From: Endomychus coccineus
Taxonomy: Eukaryota; Arthropoda; Insecta; Coleoptera; Endomychidae
Assembly (NCBI GenBank): GCA_958510875.1
Contig: OY294070.1
Span: 116,850,703 to 116,914,702 of the forward strand
DNA: 64,000 nucleotides
Direction: 5' to 3'
The first letter of the stretch is position 1, and every line of letters starts with the position of its first letter. The notes under the pieces are model-generated. The model was not told the origin of the DNA. It was given only the letters and a program-made list of their open reading frames with translations, and made no database searches. A program made the position numbers and the translations under genes. Below, piece by piece: positions 57,011 to 64,000 of this stretch.

Positions 57011-57204
57011 ACAGGGTGTCCCAGGTTTCAGTAGCAGAACTTCAACAGTCGATAGAAAACTTGATTTTGAGAAAAAAAGTTCTTATTAACATATATGCAC
57101 AGACGCTTGGTTTTAGAGATACAGGGTGTTGAAATTGAAAAAAAAATTTGTTTTTGCGAATATCTCCGGAACCGTTCATCGTACAGAAAACAGTTTTGCA
57201 AGCA
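57011..57204 (+). repeat. ACAGGGTGT-type element end(s)
   Basis: ACAGGGTGTCCCAGG at 57011 and ACAGGGTGTTGAAATTG at 57121 resemble each other and the CAGGATGTTTC end at 299. They may be left ends of the foldback element that follows or of a related family. Confidence 0.4.
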
Positions 57205-57755
57205 TTTTCTACTCATAGCAAGCTATGTTCTGTGCGATGAGAATTTTTTTTTAGTCATAATTGGTGAAGATTTCGAAGGGGTAGGGGATGTTTTTCTCTC
57301 CCCAACTTCTACGCCACTGAAAAAAGTACAGTTTTGAGACAACCATTTGAACCGCTAATGTTTTTTACACAAAAAGAGTGCTCCTAATCATGAGCCCTCT
57401 AAAACTGACCGTTTTCGAGAAAAATCAACTTTTGTGTTGAAAAACATGGTCAATTCTTACTAATTAAACAAAATTTATTCAAACGTTAGAACAAGTAACA
57501 AAACCAAAAAATTGACCATGTTTTTCAACATAAAAGTTGATTTTTCTCAAAAATGGTCAACTTTAGAGCTTATAACCGGTAGTACCTTTTTTGTGTAGTA
57601 GACATTGACGGTTCAAATGGTTGTCTCAAAACCGTATTTTTTCTAGTGGCGTAGAAGTTGGGGAGAAAAACACCCACTACCCCTTCAAAATCTTCACCAA
57701 TTATGACTAAAAAAAATTTTCATTGCACAGAACATAGCTCACTATGAACAGAAAA
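57205..57755. repeat. Large near-perfect palindrome, ~250-bp arms, ~50-bp loop
   Basis: Left arm 57205-57456 and right arm 57509-57755 are reverse complements with few differences ('ctatgttctgtgc', 'agtcataattggtgaagat', 'ctccccaacttctacgccac', 'gagacaaccatttgaacc', 'gttgaaaaacatggtcaatt'). Transcribed, it would fold into a long hairpin. No coding function. Confidence 0.85.
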
Positions 57756-59864
57756 TAATATTTCAATTTAAAAATGTAACCAATGTCTGATACATTTTTT
57801 GTGGCTAAAAGAGACAACTCTAAGGTCAACAGCCCCTCACAACAACAACAAAGCGACCGAGATGTATGTGCGTCATACAACCAAAGAAGTACTTTGAAAA
57901 GTATACCCCTAACATTACAAACTAGCTAGTATGACATTGAATTCATATTCAGAACTTAATAAAGGTCAATTGTAGTTCTATAATCAAATTCATTTATTTT
58001 ATGAATCCATAATGCCTTACGGTAATATACATGTCCATTAGCCTTAGGGCGAGCGAAAGAGAGAGAGAGAGAGAAACTTCGTTTGAGATTAAAAATAATG
58101 TCAAGTGAAGCTTAGGTGTCAAAATCTATAAAAATTTGAATAAGTCCCAAACCGTCTTTGAATTCGCTATTAATAATTAAGATTCAAAATGTTGCCACAT
58201 ATTTTACAGCCACAGCCGCCACTGATTATTAGCGTACCACTGGGCAAGCATTTGGCATGTATTACTCATGGCGGTTAAGCGTGACTGACGTCACAATTGA
58301 GAATTCGTGCATAAGACCCATCTGGTTGGCGCGTTCTAATGGTAAAGTTGACAGTCAGCTGTCACTGACGTGTGAGTGTACTAGACACACGTGCGCGGCA
58401 CCACCATGATGTTCGCTTCACCATTGTTTCTTCAGTACTGATTTATTTATTGGCATTCGGGAGATCAAGATACCGCTTCTTTCGCCAACCCATCTTTGAC
58501 ACATCGTGAGTTGATATCTCGAAAATGTCTTCCGTAATGAGAAATTATTATTTGCAGCCATTTTATTTGAAAATTAATGAAACTTAATTGCTGACCAAGA
58601 TGAAGAAATATGAAGATGTAGCGAAAATATAAAGAAACATGAATTATCGTTTCATCTTATACTTGCGTTGTACCTATACAGGGGGTTATTAGCTCTAAAT
58701 GACGAATTGTTACAATTATTAGATACTATTAGCTTACCATAGACTATAATTGCGGAAGACATAGTTCGCGAAATTTTTGGGAAAATTAAATTAGAAAATG
58801 GCATTAAGAAACTTGAATGCTTCTTAGGGGCTTTTAATTGGAAGCTGAGGAAATGTCTGGATTTAATATTTAGAATTTTAAAATATAACACATCCTTATG
58901 TACGCCATCACAGAGATAATCCTAAGTTCTATGGCTCATGGACCAAAGTTCCTTCATAATGATGTTACAATAAACTAGGTGGTCGGGTATGCTGCGCATG
59001 CCCGGAAGATTAAGACGGAGTGACTGTTTCGCATTTGAGAATTCATCCTCAATTTTACGTACTACATACCTTTAACAGTGAGTTTCCCCTGGACTCCAGT
59101 AAATTTAACGAAAATTTTGATTAAATCGGACTCACCATTTGACCACTATGTTGAAAAATCAACAGCGTGCCGTATGACCCGAAAGGAGGAATGACTTCAT
59201 CCACTCCACTCACTACGTCTTGCCGTGCCGTTTGAGTGAAGGGAAGGCAACTTCGTTCTCTACGTTCATTCCGTATTTTGCATGAGCTAATCAAGAGCGC
59301 GAGCCGTAGTCTACCTCGTTCGTTACAGCCGATTTTTCTTCCGCATACACCGATCATGAGCGCGAGCAGCAGTCTGTCATGTTGCGAGAGCTCGATTTTT
59401 TAGCACTATTTCTCTCTACAATCGACCAGATAGTTGTTAACACATCGAACAGTGCGCGAAAGAAGGCGAATAACGACATATCTATATTCTGTGAAAATTT
59501 TCAGAAAATCGGAGTAACCGTTCGACCGCTATGTACAAACCAACAACTTGGCGTATGGACCGATTTGAGAATATTTCCTTTTAATCATATTTCTCAATGT
59601 TTCAAATAAAATTGCAAACTTGTTCTAAACTGTAGCTACGTAATTATTTAAAATAAGAAAAAAAGAACATTGGATATCCAGCGTCCTCGAGAGATACTCT
59701 GCGAAGCAGGAACTGAAGTGTTACGTGAAGTCATTCCTATTGTAAACATGTAAGATTCATTCACTTTACTAATTTGACACAACAAGTAGCTCCTAATTTT
59801 CATTGAGATTACCAATAAAACTGTTTTTTTACAACAAAAATTTCAAGCAATATTCAATATCTTA
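57756..59864. other. No supported gene; small repeats
   Basis: A short (GA)n run lies at 58058-58075. Around 59120-59190 and 59490-59570 two diverged direct copies share 'aaaattttgattaaatcgga', 'cgaccgctatgt' and 'gtatggaccgat'. GAGCGCGAGC with AGTCT following occurs at 59297 and 59355. Frames of 74-79 codons show no motif. Confidence 0.35.
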
Positions 59865-61080
59865 CTTATCATTTCGTGAAACTGAGATATAATCATCAGG
59901 TGAATGTGAAGTTCATGATACAGCAACTTTCTTTGCAGAATTGTGCTTTCGATAACCAGGCACAGCAAGCAGGTTTTAGCTGGTGACTTTAGTCCTCTCA
60001 GTACTTTCTTTCTGGTAAAGACAACTATAGTGGTTTTAAGAGGTTTTTGCCTCCTCTTGGCACCACTTGCGTATAGGTTTCCATTTGGTAATTCAATATT
60101 ATGTTATTATTGTTTTTTGGATGTTTTAAAGTTTTTAGGGATCTTGAATGTAAGATATCGGGATTAAGGATGAAATTGTGATTTTGTTAGAATACGTGAT
60201 TCGTGTAATTAGACTTCTCTTTTTTGAGCCTGTAACTTCTCAAATGTTCATGAAATCTTACACTGAAACTACGTCCAGTTTGTCCTATGTACAATGCATC
60301 ACACCTCAGCCTGTGAACTCCAGATTTCTCCAATTTATCTTTCCTATGTTTTGAATTATCAATATATAGATTATGTGTTGTTGTAAAGACGACGTTTTTA
60401 TTCTGGATTTTCAGGAATTAAGATATTTTTTGTGTGTTTGTGTTTGTTAGACATGCGAAATTCGATTTGGTGTTATTATTAATCTGCAGATAGTTTAGGT
60501 TTACGATTTTTTTATTAAGTTCATTTTTGGAATATTTTGTATATTATCTTGACAATATCTATGATTTTGTTTAATTCTAAATGGAAGTTATCCTAACTTA
60601 ATGAGATATTAACTAATCCATGTATCATAGAGTTATATGCTGCGAACTTAAGTGCTTGCGGGTGTAAAGAAGTGTTGTGTTTGGTATATGTGTGGGTGGG
60701 CTTGTGATAAATAGCGAAGGCACGGTAATTTATTGTACGTGAAATGCTCAGATCTAAAAAGTTTAAGGAGTTGTTGTTTTCATCTAACGTGAATTCTTTA
60801 TTGGGATGTAACTTGTTATCATAGGTCGGGAATTATTTTATCTGCCGAGTGCTACCTGTAAAGCAAACAATTACATCGCCAACACAGTACCTATATACAA
60901 ACAAATGCTGGAATTTTGAATTTTGTATTTGATTTTCTAAGTAATTTATAATATTTTCGCTAGTACAGGAGAAATGGCAAACCTATGTGGAATCCTGATG
61001 TTCTGTTTGTAATATTTATTGTTAACATTAAAGTAATTTTGGTCTACGTAAAGTGAGCCATATAGAAAAGAATAATGAGG
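59865..61080 (-). pseudogene. PLE copy, RT end, linker and GIY-YIG (antisense cluster, left part)
   Basis: Reading down the minus strand: a LAKILINYLENQIQNSS-like RT block (about 60990-60900), KLHPNKEFTLDENNNSLNFLDLSISRT, LHPQALKFAAYNSMIHG linker (about 60820-60640). Then KSGVHRLRCDALYIGQTGRSFSV-like GIY-YIG (about 60340-60260) and a C-terminus LKTLKHPKNNNNIILN (about 60120). Wording matches the open PLE at 63.1 kb, so they are one family in opposite orientation. A CTGATGA box followed by CGAAA lies in the tail at 59905-59870 with no good stem II. Many frameshifts. Confidence 0.75.
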
Positions 61081-61640
61081 ATTCATGAATAAATACAAAC
61101 ATGTGCTGGAATTTTGAATTTTGTATTTGAGTTTCCAAGTAATTCATATTATTTTCGCCAGTAAAGGAGAAAATGGTGAATCCATGTAGGAGGCTTGTGT
61201 TCTGTTTGTCATATTTAAACTTAATATTTTCTACGCTATTATGGGTAATTGCGAATTAAAAACACTTTAATTAGACTGATGTCAGCTATGTAGAAATACT
61301 TGGAAAGAGGTTTTAACATCAAATGATACAAGTTTATTATTTGACTTTAATTCTATATGTTTTAATTTTTCTATCAACTGAAATTAATTTTGTATACTGT
61401 ATTTTGGGATAAAGTTAGTATATTTAGATATTATGCTGATTAATGTCCTCGCTATTTTTTGACAGGGGACATTGACCATATGAACAAATGGGTCTTTGTA
61501 AATTTTCAATAAGTCATATAGAGAAGGTGGTTGAGGATTCATGAATAAATACAAACATGTGCTGCAATTTTGAATTTTGTACTTGATTTTCCAAGTAATT
61601 CATACTATTTTCGCTGATAAAAGAGATAATGGTGAACCCA
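61081..61640 (-). pseudogene. Rearranged PLE RT segments (duplicated motif B block)
   Basis: The same ~100-bp RT block, read as MGSPLSPLLAKIxMNYLENxxQNS with decay, occurs at about 61640-61545, 61190-61085 and 61000-60895. On the plus strand it shows as 'tgtgctggaattttgaattttgtatttga' and 'ccaagtaattcatattattttcgc'. A copy of the RT entry region (IENLQRPICSY) lies between the first two (61530-61270), in the wrong order for one intact element. So at least two PLE copies are fused or partially duplicated here. Confidence 0.65.
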
Positions 61641-62450
61641 TAGAGAGTCCAATTGATTATTTAAAACAACATGTTTGACAATTTCCCAAAGATTACAATA
61701 TATTCAGTTTCAAGCCCTTCCGTTCGATATGTAAGATTTCGGGATCGTGAATGAAATTACGGTTATGTTCAATTAGATGATTGGCATACGTTGAATAGAT
61801 ATTCTTCAATCTGTGACACAGCATATGTTCTTGAAATTTCTGTAAAAGCTGCGACCTGCTTAGCCCACATACAGAGCATTACAGTCATCACTACAAAACT
61901 TATAAACTCCACATTTTTCACATTTGTCTCTATTTGTTTTAGAATTATTTTTGAATTATTAGACTTTTATAAGCGACTGTTTTATTGTGTTTCGATAGGA
62001 ATTTTGGAATATTCTTTGTTAGTTTCCCGATATATGTTAAACTAACATATTGACGTTAAGTTTACTACTAAGGAAGTATGTAACCATTGTTGACGGCAAT
62101 TTGTTCTATTCTGTTGAGTTCTGTGTTACAGGTTGTTGCGTTTTGAGGGAAATTCATTAATCAGCCAATTTATGAGATAAGGGATGTAAGAAATTTTTGT
62201 GAATAACCTAGACACACCGAAACTGTAATTCACAATCATCAAAGTTTGGTATTTGACTTTAGTTCTATATTTTTTAATTTTTCCATTAACTGAAATGAAT
62301 TTTATACCGTATTTAGGGCTAAAGTTTGAATATTTTGATGTTATGTTGATTAATTTTCTCGCTATGTTTTGACACGTTGCATTGACATATGAACAAACGG
62401 GTCTTTGTGAATTTTCAATGTGAAGCCAATAAGGTGGTTGAGGATTCATG
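61641..62450 (-). pseudogene. PLE copy, RT entry motif joined to GIY-YIG
   Basis: The frame 62449-62126 begins PQPPYWLHIENSQRPVCSYVNATCQNIARKL, the PLE RT entry region (L-R-P-V-x-S). It runs through KLINITSKYSNFSPKYGIKF and then directly into the linker (INEFPSKRNNL, VNNGY, YIGKLTKNIPKFLSKHN) and the nuclease (KCGVYKF, DDCNALYVG, EHMLC; about 61920-61800). The catalytic RT motifs are absent, so an internal deletion removed the middle of the RT. The C-terminus ILHIERKGLKLNILESLEI lies near 61720. Confidence 0.75.
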
Positions 62451-62944
62451 AATGAATGAAATTTCTCATACTTGATGAGAATGTACTGCAGGGTTTGATA
62501 TTAATTCTATGAATTTTGTTGGATCTAAAAATCGATCAATTTTATCTCAAAATGTGAGTTTATTTATTGCCATTATTGTGTTACCGTCACTATATATAAC
62601 CAAAAAGACACTGTTCTTATAACGGTTCAATATCTACTATAGTTCTACTCAAAAAACTGGAGATGGATATTACAAACATCACTTGAAACAAACCTACATC
62701 GCTCAAGAACAATGCAGTTCCTAATTTCACCACTACAAAGTGATTCGCAAAATTTAAAGTCCGTACGCACAATAGGAATGGTGCAATAATCTCCAAAGTA
62801 CATACGCACGCATGCACATACACACAGAAATATCATCCCAAAAATGGTCTAGATCGATTCATATAGACTTAAAACGGATATTTCCGCGAAAATCCGAAAA
62901 AAATTTGTTTGGACCTAACACAATACATCCCGTAGTAACCGTCA
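62451..62944. other. No supported feature
   Basis: AT-rich spacer between two PLE copies that point away from each other. No PLE motifs seen; short frames are overlapping and unassignable. Confidence 0.35.
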
Positions 62945-63146
62945 GATAAATTCTTTTCTCACCTATATTAACAACTTACACCCAAATATAGAATTCACAT
63001 TAGGGATGGAAAACAACAAGTCCTCAAACTTTTTAGATTTGACCATTTCACGTACAAATAATTATTTTTCTTTCACCCACACAAATACCACAATACACAA
63101 CACTTCTTTACATCCATAATCACACAAGCTAGCAGCATATAATTGT

Positions 63147-63860
63147 ATGATACATAGATTAATTAATGTCCCATTAAGTAAAGATAATTTCCATTTGGAA
63201 TTAAGCAGGATCATAGATATTGCCAAAAATAACGGTTATGATGCCAAGATAATTAATAAAATACTCCAAAATAAACTCAATAATAAAGCCTTAAACGTAA
63301 TTTATCAGCAGATTAATAATAATACCAAATCAAATTTCACATGTCTAACATATTTAGGTAAACATTCACTTAAAATATCTCAATTCCTTAAAAAACAGAA
63401 TACAAACGTCGCCTTTAAAATAACAAATAACCTATGCTCGTATATTAATAACGCGGAATCTAGGAAAGATAAATTAAAGAAATCTGGAGTTTACAGACTG
63501 AGATGTGATGATTGTAGTGCTTTGTACATAGGACAAACTGGACGCAGTTTCAGCGTAAGGTTCAACGAACATTCGAGAAGTCACAGACTCAGAAAAGAGG
63601 ACTATAATTACGCGAATCACCTATTAGAACATAACCACAATTTCACCCAAAATCTCGATATTCTACATATTCAGGAAAAAGGACATAAGCTTAATATACT
63701 AGAATCCATAGAAATATTGAAACACTCAAAAAACAATAATAATGTAATATTAAATGATCAAATCTATACATATAATTCACCACTTGTTAACAATTTTGTA
63801 AATACACTCCCACCATTATCCACCCTCATCCCTCAATTTGTACCACATTCTGATTCCTAA
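63147..63860 (+). CDS. PLE C-terminal part with intact GIY-YIG endonuclease domain (237 codons)
   Basis: Opens at an ATG that is internal to the PLE protein (MIHRLINVPLS), so this is a partial gene. Residues 1-110 are the linker, with K and N-rich helices. GVYRLRC at residue 114 and LYIGQTGRSFSVRFNEH at 126 form the GIY-YIG nuclease core, with the third-motif Arg and His present. A zinc-like CDDC pair lies between the halves. ILESIEILKH near residue 190 supplies the Glu helix, and PLVNNF the late Asn. There are no stops or shifts, unlike every other PLE fragment in the window. The enzyme would nick target DNA for primed reverse transcription, but without the RT it cannot act alone. Confidence 0.85.
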   Translation: MIHRLINVPLSKDNFHLELSRIIDIAKNNGYDAKIINKILQNKLNNKALNVIYQQINNNTKSNFTCLTYLGKHSLKISQFLKKQNTNVAFKITNNLCSYINNAESRKDKLKKSGVYRLRCDDCSALYIGQTGRSFSVRFNEHSRSHRLRKEDYNYANHLLEHNHNFTQNLDILHIQEKGHKLNILESIEILKHSKNNNNVILNDQIYTYNSPLVNNFVNTLPPLSTLIPQFVPHSDS

Positions 63861-63896
63861 TATTTAAGGACATACTTCAAGATTCAGCAACTCCTT

Positions 63897-63930
63897 GCTT
63901 TGAATATGCCACAGTGTGGTGAAACAGTTT
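63897..63930 (+). ncRNA. Hammerhead-like remnant in PLE tail
   Basis: GCTTTGAATAT, GCCAC-AGT-GTGGT (stem II), GAAAC. The CUGAUGA box is not recognisable, but stem II and GAAAC match the tails at 15.5 and 38.8 kb. Confidence 0.35.
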
Positions 63931-64000
63931 GTCAGCATTTTTAAATTAAATGTTAAAAGTTTTGTGTAAGACGAGTTTTATTCTCCAACTTCCGAAAAAA

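Larger units (their letters stand above)
62945..64000 (+). mobile_element. PLE copy, 3' half, running to the window edge
   Basis: Begins after the RT catalytic region with FLTYINNLHPNIEFTLG, NFLDLTISRTNNY and a TSLHP...HKLAAYNCMIHRLI linker, includes the open frame below, and ends in an AT-rich tail with a hammerhead-like motif. The RT core is missing to the left, as expected of 5'-truncated PLE copies. Confidence 0.85.

Overview
This window reads as nuclear DNA of an arthropod, most likely an insect. It is AT-rich, has no operon-like gene packing, and is full of degraded insect-type mobile elements: mariner DD34D transposons, hAT, Jockey/I/R2-like LINEs, Penelope-like elements (PLEs) with GIY-YIG endonucleases, a Helitron-type helicase scrap, foldback elements and MITEs. 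I could not recognise one convincing host protein-coding gene, rRNA or tRNA in 64 kb, so it is best described as a transposon graveyard in an intergenic or heterochromatin-like stretch. The species cannot be told from the sequence alone.

Layout. 0-8 kb: a TIR element (299-866), an antisense LINE relic (1477-2700), a foldback element (3088-4337), a mariner relic (5100-5726), a ~100-bp minisatellite (6630-7155) and satellite-related pieces. 8.2-10.9 kb: a mariner split by a 1955-bp long-arm inverted-repeat element (element A). 13-22 kb: PLE fragments, a 1-kb TA-flanked TIR element (element B), and a mariner whose 3' terminal repeat is hit by a hAT element with a perfect 8-bp target duplication. 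22-30 kb: a permuted inverted repeat, a PIF1/Helitron helicase relic and a ~350-bp tandem satellite array. 31-45 kb: LINE fragments of at least three families, two TIR/MITE elements and a fourth mariner. 45-54 kb: a PLE whose reverse transcriptase is interrupted by a second element B, a Jockey-like LINE, more PLE and LINE pieces. 54-64 kb: hammerhead-like motifs in inverted orientation, an RNase H-bearing LINE tail, a foldback palindrome, a rearranged antisense PLE cluster and, at the right edge, a PLE whose 237-codon GIY-YIG part is still fully open.

The genes do not form a host pathway. The useful content is the order of insertions (element A into mariner, hAT into mariner, element B into a PLE), the sharing of one ~650-bp core by two elements with unrelated ends, and the recurrence of hammerhead-ribozyme-like cores next to PLE 3' ends. 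All family calls rest on motifs read by eye. No database search was possible, and boundaries without a target duplication are approximate.
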